Assembly (NCBI GenBank): GCA_949361645.1 | Contig: OX442421.1 | Coordinates: 7,937,844 to 8,001,843, forward strand | Origin: Spongilla lacustris | Taxonomy: Eukaryota > Porifera > Demospongiae > Spongillida > Spongillidae | Direction of reading: 5' to 3' | DNA length: 64,000 nt | Shown: piece after piece, positions 23,410 to 36,221 of the stretch | Layout of the letters: each line of letters starts with the position of its first letter | Position numbering within the stretch: position 1 is the stretch's first letter | Notes under the pieces: model-generated | What the model was told of the DNA's origin: nothing | Database searches by the model: none | The model's input: the letters and a program-made list of their open reading frames with translations, nothing else | Made by a program: the position numbers and the translations under genes

Positions 23410-26400
23410 GTACATACATACATAAAACTATGGTCTTAAAAATAAGCCACCCAGGTAGTAGGTACCTGGTGAGGATGGCATTTGCATTTGATCACATAAG
23501 GTAGCTGTTCATAAATGCCATGTAGTGCTGTGGATTTGGGCTTCCCTAAAGTCATAGCAAGGTGTGAGGCTAATTTTGAGGAGTCCATGCACCTAAATTA
23601 CTCCTCCTAATAAAATCATGATTTTAAATGATCGCTAATTCAAAATATTTACTATCAATCTCTATTACTGAAGTTAAGAAAAAGCTTAGCTGTCAATATT
23701 GAAGGAACATTTTTTTAGTGTGAGATACTCGATTTACCTTCAATGTAAACGATTTTTAAAGTGTTCTTACTGAAACAAAATGTGACTCCCAATCTTGAGC
23801 TATTGTGTTTTCCAAATAGTACTTGCATGTATGAATATGGATAATGTGAATAGTAAATATATAATACATTACACACTATATGGTATGGTGTATGAGTCAA
23901 CAGACTATGTAGTACATCTCTGATACTTTAGCACGGGGGTCTGCCCTTGCAAGAAATGCTCTGGCATTTGAGCGGACAAATGAAAAGTTAAAAGTAATAA
24001 ATGCTACTAATTCGAGTCATGATTAGGCCAATCAAAATAGATAAGTTGTTTAATGGGCTGGACTGACCCATTTTTTTTATAGTGCAACAACGGATTGCAG
24101 AAAATCACACCCACAACAAAGGAAAAAGAAGAGGAAAAGGCTGGATGTGCCCTTGACCTCCATCTTTATTAGACACATTATTGCTGAACTTGCTTGTAAA
24201 AGCTCAGAGAAAGCTGATCTTGAGAAAGCCTTCTCTGAAGGATACACCTGTAGGAGTTATAACCTCCCAAGCAATTGACAGATGTGCAATCCTGAAAGAT
24301 AGAAGCTTGAATTGCAAACAAGAATTCTGCATTGTGGTCTGTTGAAATGGATGGGTCCAGCCAAGCGAGGTGTACAAATGGTTGCACATTTCAGCTGATT
24401 CCATGGAAAGAACAGTGAAAGTCCACATCATTATCGCACCCCCACATATACCTTCCAAGCGCGCACATGATAGTCCAAATCATGGAAGGCTTTTGCAAAA
24501 CATGCATTTCAACAGGGTATTTTGAGCAGCACTTATATGCTTATTGAGTTGAAAGCTGAATTTTTGCATATTTTATATAATGTCCTATGAATTCAGGTTT
24601 ACTGACAGCTTCCTCAGCAGTGTGACATGTGGGCTTTGGATGACAATGATGTTGGGCTGACCCATTGAAGAAAACTATATTACTGAGCTGTAACAGCTAT
24701 AGGTTGATATGGAGGCCTTTTAAATGGAAGCACACTGCTCCTTTAGCCTGTGGACTGTCGGGAATCTCTAGTCAATGAATGCATTAATCCTAGTTGCTCT
24801 GCATACCATTTGTCTGGTGTAATGTAACTGCAACTTGAGTTGACCACATCACCTGTAGACCATAAAACTTCAGACATGTTTGTTTCTGAGTGAGTCAGTC
24901 TTATCCCAGCCTGCATGGTCATGTTAGCCTACTAACTTTCAAACAATAGACAGTTTTCTTTTGCACAAGTGGTCAACGTTGTCCACATCAGTTTAATTGT
25001 TGCGGATTTAGATCCATGGATCAACCACATAGGAATACATTTCATATATATTCCATTTCCAAAGTGTACAGATTTACTTTGCTCTTTGAAAGTGTGTAAG
25101 ACATACCATGATCAATAGCCGTGGCTTTATTTTATTTATTCAGTTGACCAATGTAACTGACTTTCTAACACAAATTTGTGCGATGTGCAAAGCTGGCCTA
25201 ACTGGCTCAGGGCTGCCATAGGCCGGCTAGGGGTCCGACCTGAGGCCGACCAGCCCAAAGGCCAGCCGACCTGACAGGCCGGAGATCTGGCCTGACCTGT
25301 CAGGCCGGACCCCTGGCCTGTCAGGTCAGACCACACCCCATCAAATGTACTAATACGTACATGCAGTATATGCATGACTTCCTTCTTTGTACATGTACAA
25401 ACCAATTCAAGCTTACTTATTCTTGTTCAGAATTTAGCCATAGATAACAGTATTAAAGTAAGGTGCAACAGTAAAATAGTAACATGCACTGTATAGTGCA
25501 TACTACACTAGCAGTATGTTTATTGGTAATTGGTGCAACTAATACAATATGTGAGAAGCAGCACTTTAATTGAAGCTGATTGTGAAATAAATAAATATGA
25601 AGAGTAACAGGTCAGATTATTGATTGAGCAAGTGGCACATCTATATAGCATTGGCGTATTATTTTCGAAACATCCACGCATTGTGCTTTAGAAGACTTGA
25701 TGCCTCCAGCTGTTCGGGAAGTAGGTTCCCCATCGCTAACGCTCGTGGATCAAATTGGCTCCTGAAAACACTGTGCATGTATAGAAAGACACTGAGTGGA
25801 CCCCTTTCTCCAATTCTTCTTCGATGTATGGATCTTGAAATGAGACCGGATGTGTTTGTGCTGCGGCTAAACCAGAGATAATATATAGATTATCTCTGGC
25901 TAAAGCTTCGAAGCGGCGTGAATCTCACAAATTCTCGGGATTGTATCCGGGTCTGAAACAGATTTGAGCCGCTGAGCAGAATCGTTGAATTGACGGAGAT
26001 GATTTACAATTAATTACAAGCGGCATCGTAACGTTACGTAATAATTGGTTAATTTTTAAAAATTATAATTTCCAATAATTTGGCCTAGGATCAATCGTGC
26101 AAAATAAACCATGTCGAATTCCAGCTTGTAACTTGATGTAAAAGCATTGCAACATCAGACGATGTTACCAAAATCCAAAGGTGAATCTGATTTTCAAAGC
26201 TATACCTATAGCGTGTGTTTAAACATAGATAGTATGGTTTAAATTAAAGACGTGTGAAAAATTGGCCCGTACATCCTCATGATCATCATGTGACATAGCA
26301 GAGTGCGTCAGGGTCCTGATTGCTATTTCATTACAAGCTTTCCTATATATATAATTATATTTGGTAGCATACCACAAGTAAGAACTCTGGCAGCGTCCCC

Positions 26401-26776
26401 AGTTCACTCCCTACTCCTCACACACATATTTCAACCTTCCATATATGCCGTCAGTTATGTAAACTACCGCTACAGTTAGGGCTCTGTTTACAAAGCCATA
26501 CATTTCAATCACGTACCCCGGATGTTAGCATGCCTCAGGGTTGGGGGGGAGGGCACCGCGTTAACTAGCGGTGAGCAAACTTAACTACTTGTGCTACAGA
26601 TTTCCCGTTGAATTAATTCAGGAATGACCGCCACTAACGCACGTTAACTGACCGCCATATTATTAGATTAGATTAGCACAACGTTGTCTTTATATTTGGC
26701 AGTTTTGGGGCGTTCATCACATAAATATTAAAACATACTTTTTCCCTACACCGCTTGCTGTTCGAGTGGAAAGGCG
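23410..26776. other. Intergenic region upstream of DUOXA copy 2
   Basis: No gene recognised. It holds AT-rich DNA, the uninterrupted dispersed repeat at 25195-25510, a small perfect hairpin (CCAGAGATAAT/ATTATCTCTGG) at about 25872-25899 and short open frames with no similarity known to me. The promoter of DUOXA copy 2 must lie at the right end; no clear core element was seen. Confidence 0.5.
25195..25510. repeat. GC-rich dispersed repeat, uninterrupted copy
   Basis: Contains GGCC/CCGG words such as GGCCAGCCGACCTGACAGGC, then CATGCAGTATATGCATGAC and TTGTACATGTACAAACCAA. The same order of sequences occurs at 2225-2350 and resumes at about 4400-4510, split there by the 2-kb element. It acts as an internal empty-site control. 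Confidence 0.75.
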
Positions 26777-28163
26777 ATGGGAAATGCGTTTCGTCAACAC
26801 CCTGGGCCGGCCATCTATGCTCCACTGAAGACGCCGGTAACAGATGATATTCTCGAAGTCGGATTGCTCGTCGCGTTTTCGATGATCGGTTTCTCCTTCC
26901 TCCTCATCATTCCTGGAATTAGAAGCTGGGAGGTAAAGCAAGATGTGCGAGCGTGTTCGGCTGTTTCATTTACTTTCACAGCGCTTATGGGCTACTATAC
27001 GAGTATTCGTGACACTGTTTATTGGCGCGTCCATTCTGGTGTCGAACTTCGGGTACGGCTGGTACACGGACACGATCTGCACTCGTACTCAATACAAAGC
27101 CTACGTCAATCCTCCCAACGCTCCCCAAGAAATCCAGGCTGAGGTGGGACTACTTATTGGCCTGAGGGGAATAAACGTCACTCTGAATGAAATGGACTGC
27201 GGTAAGTATTGCTACTATTGTTGCCGTGTTAACCCGTAACTTGTTTTGAAGGAGTGGACAGCACTGGCTACGTTAGACCCTTCCCCGGAGAACAAATCCT
27301 TTACTCCGAGCAATTTCTGTGGGCCGACCCGTGGCGTCAGGGACGCTTCGGTTTTGGCCGCTACGCCGGTCGATTTGCTCAAACATTCCGAGCGGAGGAA
27401 TTCCGCGGTACTCCGTATCCTATTCTGTGGGTCGCCGAATACTTCACCTTCGATGGTGAGGGTCTCCGTTGGGGCAGAAAGTTCCGTCAAGCTGGCTGGT
27501 ACACGCACATCTTCATGTGGTAAGTAATCTAATTGTCCGTATAGATTGACCATTACAGGTATATACTTTGAAAGGTTGGCCTTTGCACTCTACCTGGTCT
27601 CCATTCTCCTCTTCATCTATGTAATCAGACAGGGAGCCCTATTCATGCTGTACATGGGTCTTGTACTCTGCCTTGCTGTGTTCACCTATGCTATTGTCAT
27701 CATCAACGGCACCAACAACGCAGCCAAGATGAAGATCCCCTTCCAAGACGGGACCCTTGACCCTCAGTTTGGATGGGCATGGTGGCTCACCCTTGTGACA
27801 GGCGTCTTTTCTGTAATCGTTTCCATTGTCATCCTGGTGACCAACTTCATATTTCCAAGGCAGGTGGCCACCTTCTTCCATCACACCCTCATTGAGGAGG
27901 ACGAATTCTTTGCTGTAAGTTCTCTTACTGTTTTATTTTTGGCGAACGAAAAACTGACTTTTATTTTCAATTTGAAGGTTAATGAAGATGAAGGTACAAT
28001 TTCATCTCACGACCAGGCCAAGCTTCAGGGCGGTGGATTTGAGAGACGTGGGCTTTCTCGGTACCGCCAGACACGCAAACTGTCTCGCGGTGCCAGTCTG
28101 CATCGCACTCGAGCCCATCTGGAAGAGGATATTCCATTGAGTGTTGTTGCAAACGCTGTCTAA
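26777..28163 (+). CDS. DUOXA: DUOX maturation factor (DUOXA), copy 2, 389 aa
   Basis: Paralogue of the gene at 13205-14846 with the same five-exon structure and identical lengths for exons 1-3: 26777-26932, 26982-27201, 27252-27519, 27575-27914, 27978-28163 (1170 nt). It carries the same start block (MGNAFRQHPGPAIYAP), NVT sequon, EFRGTPYPILWVAEYFTFDG block and membrane helices. Introns are much shorter (about 50-65 bp). The C-terminal cytosolic tail differs, with a basic stretch (RRGLSRYRQTRKLSRG) and end SVVANAV. No DUOX gene is divergent from it in this window; to its left lies the retroelement cluster. Parts of exons 2-4 are almost identical in DNA to copy 1 while exon 1 is not, suggesting gene conversion. 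Confidence 0.93.
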
Positions 28164-28498
28164 TGACTGAACCAGGCACATTTTTTGTTAAAAGGAACTC
28201 ACTATGAACTGTAGTATCATGAGTACATATATAATCATTTGCTGTAGCATTTTTCAACACATGCCAACTGATATCAAGATCGTTAGTGAAGTACTGGGGA
28301 CTTGGGCTGCTAATATCCTTTTAATTGTAGTCTTTAGGCTTTGAAAGTACTATTTTTTTGCTACCAGTATATGTTATTTTTATATATAAAAAGAATGTAA
28401 AAAGGAGGGGAAAAAAAAGAACAAACAATACCCCTGTCGCTGCATTCAACACAACATGCAAAGAAGGGTACACATCCCATCTAACAGTCTCTTGACAA
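28164..28498. other. Convergent spacer between DUOXA copy 2 and Headcase
   Basis: 335 bp holding the 3' ends of both genes. Only AT-rich DNA with an A-rich stretch (about 28380-28425) is seen. Confidence 0.5.
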
Positions 28499-29830
28499 TC
28501 ACTTTTTTGTGGCAATTTCCACACAAAAGAGGCTAAGCGGGTTTATGTAGTGATAATCTTCATTTCCACACTGACTACACCTGAACTTTGTGGACAACTG
28601 GGTGAAGGAGTAGCGGGCTGTGGTCGGGTTGTCAAGTGGTGCCTTGCAGCTCCTGCAACACATCTTGTGTGAGCAACAGGGCATAGCTGCAAACACGTCG
28701 TACGTGTACATAGTGCCTATCTGGTGGTGATTGCCATTCCAGACACCTGAACAGCAGGTGCACGTAACCTTATTAACGCCCACCAGGCAATAGAGGCATA
28801 TCGCCGAGAGGTAGTTGGGTTCGTTGCCCTTGCTCTCGACCTCGAGCGAGTGCTGGCTGGGTTGAACTGGAGACAGGTAGAATGTTCCGTCCAATAGCGG
28901 GAACTTGTCATAGACAGGTAATTGAGTCTCGCAAAGCACGCACGACACCAAGCTAGTGTGATGAAAAGCCAGGCTGCTGAGGACGAAAGACCGCGTTTCG
29001 TCCCCGGCCCCGTAGCCGTCGTCCTCCATCTTGATGTGGTACGAGTTCACGAGATGCTTCGGGACCAGTCTCTGGAAAATGGTGTAGTCCGTACGGTGGG
29101 CGAATGGTTGCATGTGTGCCACGGCACTCTCGCTCGACGTGGAGTCGCTGTGTTGCTTGCCATTGCGCACGGTTGCGGCGGAGACCGGTTTATCTCCAAA
29201 ACTCGCCGACTTTTTCCTGCTACTTTTCTTGTTCTTGGCTCCGGCAGTTTCTAAGGCAAGGGGTGCTGTCTCCCTCCTGACGGTACCCTTCCCGCATTTA
29301 CAAGTGCAGAACTTTGATATGAGGTCGTACCCCTTCTTGGTCCATAGGTTCTGCTTGCGCTGTTTCTCGGACCAGCTTCGTCCTCTGCTGGTGCCTCTTA
29401 AACAGTTCAGTGCGTGCTCTTCAAACGCTGCAAAGCAAGCCGCGTGCATATACTGGTTGAATGGACATTTTTCATTGCTACAGACGACCTTGACTGGGTC
29501 ACTAGACTCCACAGCCTGGCTATCAAGTCCGCGACGGGTGCAACCTTTCGGGTTGCAGCATTCTGCTGAGGGTTCAGAGGGTAGCGTGCACACACCCGAT
29601 TCTTCCGCTTCCGGTTCTCTAGGTTCGAATTCAACCCCGGGGTACACGGAAGGAGACACGCAGATTGCTTGTAAGCTGCTGTCGGAGCTGGAGGATGTAG
29701 TCCTTCGTTTCCCCGCCTTTTCTCGTGCAACAGGCATTGCTTCCTTATCAAATAGTCTACTTTCAACACTCCGCCCAGCCCTCCATCTTGATACATCCAA
29801 ACCGCCCAAGTCCGCTTCACCTCCGCACAT
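28499..29830 (-). CDS. HECA: Headcase protein homologue (HECA), single exon, about 443 aa
   Basis: Headcase is a conserved animal protein that restrains proliferation and differentiation of progenitor cells. This frame shows both hallmark regions. The N-terminal Cys-rich headcase domain runs CCNPKGC, PVKVVCSNEKCPFNQYMHAA, then RSWSEKQRKQNLWTKKGYDL with CTCKCGKG. The C-terminal zinc-binding part holds CVLCETQLPVYDKFPLLDGT, MYTYDVFAAMPCCSHKMCCR and CSQCGNEDYHYINPLS. It appears intronless. The longest ATG start is 29830 (MCGGEADLGG); the ATG at 29737 (MPVAREKAGKRR) is a possible alternative. A Ser-rich stretch and a long acidic-to-neutral linker precede the domain. The gene is divergent from CCT8 with 32 bp between start codons. 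Confidence 0.93.
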   Translation of the reverse strand: MCGGEADLGGLDVSRWRAGRSVESRLFDKEAMPVAREKAGKRRTTSSSSDSSLQAICVSPSVYPGVEFEPREPEAEESGVCTLPSEPSAECCNPKGCTRRGLDSQAVESSDPVKVVCSNEKCPFNQYMHAACFAAFEEHALNCLRGTSRGRSWSEKQRKQNLWTKKGYDLISKFCTCKCGKGTVRRETAPLALETAGAKNKKSSRKKSASFGDKPVSAATVRNGKQHSDSTSSESAVAHMQPFAHRTDYTIFQRLVPKHLVNSYHIKMEDDGYGAGDETRSFVLSSLAFHHTSLVSCVLCETQLPVYDKFPLLDGTFYLSPVQPSQHSLEVESKGNEPNYLSAICLYCLVGVNKVTCTCCSGVWNGNHHQIGTMYTYDVFAAMPCCSHKMCCRSCKAPLDNPTTARYSFTQLSTKFRCSQCGNEDYHYINPLSLFCVEIATKK

Positions 29831-29862
29831 TTGGACCGTGACCACGTGTATTAATAAGCAAA
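29831..29862. promoter_or_regulatory. Core of a bidirectional Headcase/CCT8 promoter
   Basis: Only 32 bp separate the two start codons. The gap contains a perfect E-box CACGTG (29843-29848). The CCT8 start lies in AAAATGGCG, which resembles a YY1-type site over the initiator codon. The 5' leaders or promoters of the two genes must overlap each other's coding sequence unless Headcase starts at 29737. Confidence 0.55.
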
Positions 29863-32720
29863 ATGGCGATGTCTGTACCAAGAGTCGGGTTGGCGTCTAT
29901 GATGAAGGAAGGTGCCAAGGTAAGTAGCTACACAACCTGTCAGCCTAGCATCGTCACTGTCTGTACATGCAGCACTTTCATGGACTGGAAGAGGCGGTGT
30001 ACAGAAATATTAATGCTTGCAAGGACTTGGCCAAAATAACGCGCTCATCCTATGGACCGAACGGTACGGTAGCAGTGACCGGGAGAGACGTGATCAAGGG
30101 GTAATTGCGAACATGCTGTGCATTGTACTCTGCGCAGGAATGAATAAGATGGTAATCAACCACCTGGACAAACTGTTTGTGACGAACGACGCAGCCACCA
30201 TTATAAAGGAGTTGGAAGTGCAGCATCCTGTTGCAAAAATGTTGGTCATGGCTTCAGAAATGCAGCAGCAAGAGGTGATGTAGTAGTGTTGTGCATTATT
30301 TGGAATGATGTTGCTTGGAGACAGCTTTGTTGCATTCAACTTTTATTTTGGTGGGGAATGCTTTCATTTCAGGTTGGAGATGGAACCAACTTTGTGCTCC
30401 TGTTTGCAGGAGCACTCCTTGAAAATGCTGAAGAGCTACTGCGGATGGGCTTGTCCTCATCAGAAGTTGTGGAGGGGTTTGAGAAAGCATGCGAAAAGGC
30501 ACTAGAGATTTTGCCAAGTATGTGCTGTGCAAGTTCTTTGTGAGCCATAATTCCCACCCCATCTGCTGCTGCAGGTTTGGTATGTGGCTCTGTGAGCAGT
30601 TACACTTCAAAGGAGGAAGTCAAGAAAGCGTTGGTTACAGCCATGGCCTCCTCGCAGGTAAGCGGAGAGAGGCAGATAGGGAAAGAACAATATCTGTAAT
30701 GGAAGTTGGATAGATATGACTCGCAGGTAGTGGTGTGGCATTTAGGATTAGCTGCTTGGTCTGCATTAGAAGGCAAAGTTGCCATCAGATTTTCTTTGTT
30801 TATACAGTATGGAAATGAAGATTTTTTAGCTGATCTGGTGGCAGAAGCATGTGGTAAGTCAACATGCACATAACTTGCAGAATTTGCACCATGTGTATCA
30901 GATTAGTGGTATTAGGTGGTCTGCTGTCTTGCCATTGATATTAGTGATGACATTTACAATTGGGGGATCCCTGTTTTAATTCAGATGTCAAGGCTATGAG
31001 CATACAGATGCCAGATTAAAAAATAATAATTTGATTACTATGAGAAAAAAGCACTATCCTTAAACTTTTGTATGGCTTGTTGAGAGCACTCAACTGTTTT
31101 GTTTTTGTGCACAGGGTGGAAGGTTGCAAATTATTTTTCGCATCCTTCTCCCTTTCTGTGCATAATACTGACATGATTACTGCTGCATTGCATTTGTGTT
31201 GATGAAAAAACAGCTTACTTATTACCCGTGCTTGATAAGTCAAGCTCTCAGCAATTATATATTATTGCTCAACACTTTGTATATGAACAGATATTTGTTG
31301 TAATACATCTGCAGCCTGCTGCATCTCTGTACTTATTCTAGTAAAACTATCCATGCAATTCGCTTATATTTTTGTGTATTGGTGTAAATTGCATGCCCAC
31401 AATAGAAAAGGACTTATACATTGTGGCAAACCATCAAATGTCGCTTGATTAACGCGAAACCTATATATAAATTTTGTTTTCTGTACACCACAGTTTGTAC
31501 CGAACATGCCCTGCGATTGAAGCCCAGGGCATTAGACAGTAAATTGCAATGGTGAATTGTGATATCGGTTGTAGTGTTGCACTACGGAAATATGGATGTT
31601 TAATGGCCTGTATGTCATCCCAGGGATTCAATTGAAAAGGACTTATACATTGTGGCAAACCATCAAATGTCGCTTGATTAACGCGAAACCTATATATAAA
31701 TTTTGTTTTCTGTACACCACAGTTTGTACCGAACATGCCCTGCGATTGAAGCCCAGGGCATTAGACAGTAAATTGCAATGGTGAATTGTGATATCGGTTG
31801 TAGTGTTGCACTACGGAAATATGGATGTTTAATGGCCTGGATGTCATCCCAGGGATTCAATTGTACACCTTGATGTATAGCCAAAAAAAAAAAGTTTTCA
31901 GCCATTTAAGGGACTTAGTTTTATTTAACATTTACAAACACATAGTACAATTCCCTTTTAGGATAAGGCTGAAATGTGCCATTTGCTCTACACTAGTACA
32001 GCTCATTTTACACATCTGAAAAGGATTTAATGTTTAGCCTATATGTAGGCATTCTATTGCAACCTATGGTCTGTATAAAACTTAACTCGAGTAATGTAAC
32101 ACTTAAGCATAGGGCTTTGTTAGCTCTGGAGCTCATTCAACCATCGGCTCTTTAGATACATGATCGAGATGAAGCAGCGTACAAAAATTGCCCACAATCT
32201 TGATGACAGCTTGTAAAAGTGTGAACAAAAGAGAAATAGATTGCAATGCAATGGGGCGGTCTAAAATGGGTATACATATATGCCTTTAACAGTTTCCACA
32301 CGCTAATGGAGGATGCTGGTTTTTAAAAAATAGCCAACTGTCCAGGACCTGCACAACATACCCCCCTATATGTGTACGCTGACCTGCAGGACCCTCACCT
32401 AGGGGCTGTGCAGGTAGACTGGTCTTGACGTCTACCAGGGTGATGGTGGAGAGAGCCTGAAGGGAGTAATGGGCTCCAGTGATGCAAGCACCTCCAAAGT
32501 GCCTGCGTGATGGTTGTATTGCTAAAACAGCTCCTGTTTCATTGGGCACCACAATTCTGGCAACAACAAAAAAAAGTGTGCCAGGTCTTCAGTGTCTTAA
32601 TTCACTGCAGATACACACTTGTTTGTAGGCCTTTAAATGTCTGACCCAGTTACATTTAATGGGTAGACACAGCATGGCCTGTACTGTAATTGTAAACCCT
32701 CTAAAAGTAAAAATAATGAT

Positions 32721-32798
<78 letters not shown>

Positions 32799-35700
32799 AC
32801 AATAGACATTGAGGTGTTGCAAAGTCCGCAGGTGGGGGTTAATTGTTATTACCAAATAAGTGTACACAGTGTCTGAATTCCAGCTATGCTGTTGGCAGTC
32901 AATAGCTGTACATGTGATCCAAATACCTTCAAGTGCTCATCTAATTAACACACCACCTTTTTACAGTTGTAGTATGAACCCCTTACAGAGGTACATGTAT
33001 GGCCATTGTTTTGAATTATATCATCCAGCATATTACACTAATTCTAATTATTTGAAACATACTATCTCTTTTTCACCAAATGGTGAATTGGATTAATGGT
33101 ATTCCTCCAATATAAAACCTTCAACACACAAGTACGCATACCTTTATTCCAATTCAAGGCAATAAATAAAATTCATCGTTTTAAGTGAATAAGGCCTATA
33201 GTTAAGGTTAAGTGTGTAGTAGTGGTTTTATGTAGTTGTCATGATTTACGTTAACCCTCTGGGCATTGTACAGGATGTCATATAAACCCTTATGGGCACT
33301 GTTGTGTATAGAACCCTGGTTGGGCACTGTTGTGTATAGAAACCAGTGGCGGATCCAGGAATTGGGAGGGGGGGGGGGGGGCACCGGCGAGGGTGTGGCA
33401 ATAGGTGGGGCAAAGTAGTAGGCGGGGCCACCCCGGGGAGGGTGCGGGAGGGGGGAGCGCTGTAAGCTCCCCCACCGGGGTCTGGGGCTCCGCCCCAGAA
33501 GCCAACGCTTTTTGCGTAGAAAACCACGTAAAAAATGTAATTACAGATCGAGGCTGGGGAGCGACAAATCAAGAGCTCAGCCGCTATATGTTCAATGCGC
33601 CGATACATCGCCGTTGATAGCACATGTACTGAACTCACCGTTTATTCAGAAAATATTGAAATCAGTACCGGTACTACCTTTTTCATATGGTCACATGACG
33701 CGTGGGCGTTATTTACCTCCACGTAAATATATGGGCTTATGCTTGGTTTTTGGTACTTTTCGATATGCTCTATAGAGGGAAAATTGAATACCATACGCTA
33801 AACGGCCGGCTAATGTAACATACCTTTTGCCTTTACTTCTATTGTACAGCCGAAGGCTATTACGGCACGTGATAAAAACGCCAGATGCAATCATATTCAT
33901 ACTTGGCCCTGACCCATGTATCATTATGTACGTATGGTAGGCGTACGTATAGGCCATTTCTGCCGTAACTATATCTGCGCTGCGTTTGCATATGTTCGCG
34001 TACACATTCGTACATACATGTGTATACGTAGGGGCAGGACCCTCGGGGGGTGTGGACTGGCTGGAGGGAGGGGAGAATGACGGCAGGGGTGATGGGTGGG
34101 AGGGATGAATGATGGCAGGGGTGATGGGTGGGAGGGATGAATGATGGCAGGGGTGATGGGTGGGAGGGATGAATGATTGCAGGGGTGATGGGTGGGAGGG
34201 ATGAATGACAGCAGGGGTGATGGGTGGGAGGGATGAATGACGGCAGGGGTGATGGGTGGGAGGGATGAATGACGGCAGGTGATGGGTGGGAGGGATGAAT
34301 GACGGCAGGGGTGATGGGTGGGAGGGATGAATGATGGCAGGGGTGATGGGTGGGAGAGGATGAGATGATGTATCTAGCCAGACTGTGGCCTAAATGTGGT
34401 TGCATTATTGGGCAGGATTCCTATAATAATAATAGTTACATAAGCTTCTTGTAAAGCTTTACACTGCACTGATCATCACATTAAGTTCCAGTGTTTGGTA
34501 GTGGTGGTTCTGTGGGGGAGATGGTGACAGTGGTTTGAGTAAGGATGACATGGCTTACCATAGATGGACAAGTAGTGAATAAGATATGTACTACTACTGA
34601 TATAAATGGGGGGGTGTGCAATGAATAAGCAAATGTGTAGTGTAGTGCTCATGTTGCCGTGTGGTATGAAGAGAGTTGGTAGTTATCGCCAAGCAACTTA
34701 CGCCTGTCTCGTGACATTTCTAAGGAACAAAAAAAAAAAAAGAAGATTTTGTCACCAAGTAGGTATATGCCACAGCTGCCATCGTCAGTAAGAGATTGGA
34801 ATGTTGTTGTCACCGCAACATCCCTTACTCTAATTGGCTTAAGGACTTCATGCCATTTCTGCCTATGGGGCACCGTGCTTGTATACATTTCTTTACCAAA
34901 GAAAGTCACTCTGTCCTCTTATCTGCAAGTGGAACTCTGTACAGATTTTTGTGAATTAAGTTAAGAGGTAGGGGCTGGAGGAGGGGGAGGGATAGTGATC
35001 GTATGTCTTCCAGATGTCGTGTTCATTTTAGAGTGACAGCCACTATCACAACTGGCATGTGTCATAACTCAATATATTTTATTGTGCACAAGTGTTCTTT
35101 TGGTGCACTCCAATTAGAATGCAAATGCCAAAAGTGCAGCATCTATTTTTAGTGGTGGGGTATATGATCCTCATATGAAAGGTAGCTTGACTTCATCTGG
35201 CTGTCTATTCAGATAGTGTACATAGAGTTCTTGGTACCTATACTGAAAATATAATATCTGTGTATATGTATTTATAGATATATTGTTTACTTCATTTTAC
35301 GTTGCCTTTTAAACTTAACGCAAGTGTCAAAGCAAGTGCCGATAATCGGCGTTCCATCAATTAATTGGAGTGCTATCCATTTAACCGCAACAGAAAAATA
35401 GTAATGATGATGTAACACAGTACACTTTGATAACAACACATGTGCAGAACATGAGTAGTATATATTCTTTGTACTTGCAAAGAGAGCTGGGACTTATCCC
35501 TGATACCGCTGGAGGTTTGCTGGTGCCACCATCACAACCACCCCAGGGATGCTTGGATGTTGTTTCAACTCTTGCAGCACACCAGTTGTTTTGGGGCTGC
35601 TTTACAGAACCTCGTGTAGGCTGCATTTTCAACAATGCTTGGAACGAAATGATGTGGTGCTTTCATGTTGATGCGTAAAACTTGTGCACGAAGAGGCGCC

Positions 35701-36190
35701 GTAAAAATATGCCCTTGGCTGGGTAGTAGTAAACACCTGGCATAGTTATATGGTTGTGGCAGTCAATGGGTTAAGGTCTGAAACTTTGACATAAGATTGG
35801 TACTGTTTGTATCCATTGAGCAGGTGATTCACATGGAATAAAGCTATAGTTGTGGGGAAACAGTCATGTGCCCGCGATATAAATAAGCTCTTTCTGTCAG
35901 CCTGTAGGGGTAAATACTCATTTGGCTTCACTTTGTATCAAGAGTACACGATCTATGGCTTCAACTGTGTTCTCTGGTATGAATGCAGAACACTAAACCC
36001 TAACCATGCATAAACCTCTCTCTCTGTAAACATGCCACCTTCCCATGACGTAACAACTTTGTGCAGCGTCACTTATCGAGCCTCATAGCACGCACACACA
36101 CACACACACACACACCACACACCACACCACACACACACACAACCACACACACACACAACCACACACACACCACACACACACACAACCACA

Positions 36191-36221
<31 letters not shown>

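Noticed and set aside
24178..24458. Minus-strand frames of 69-84 codons
   Set aside because: No recognisable domain, no splice partner or relative; could be a worn transposon, but nothing supports a call.
25624..25881. An 85-codon plus frame upstream of DUOXA copy 2
   Set aside because: No similarity I recognise and no sign of purifying selection can be judged from one sequence.
29112..29927. A 271-codon plus frame overlapping Headcase
   Set aside because: Antisense shadow of Headcase, which has clear family motifs; only the CCT8 first exon at 29863-29919 is real on this strand.
32286..32552. An 88-codon minus frame in CCT8 intron 6
   Set aside because: Looks somewhat protein-like but lacks a known motif; not enough evidence for a nested gene.
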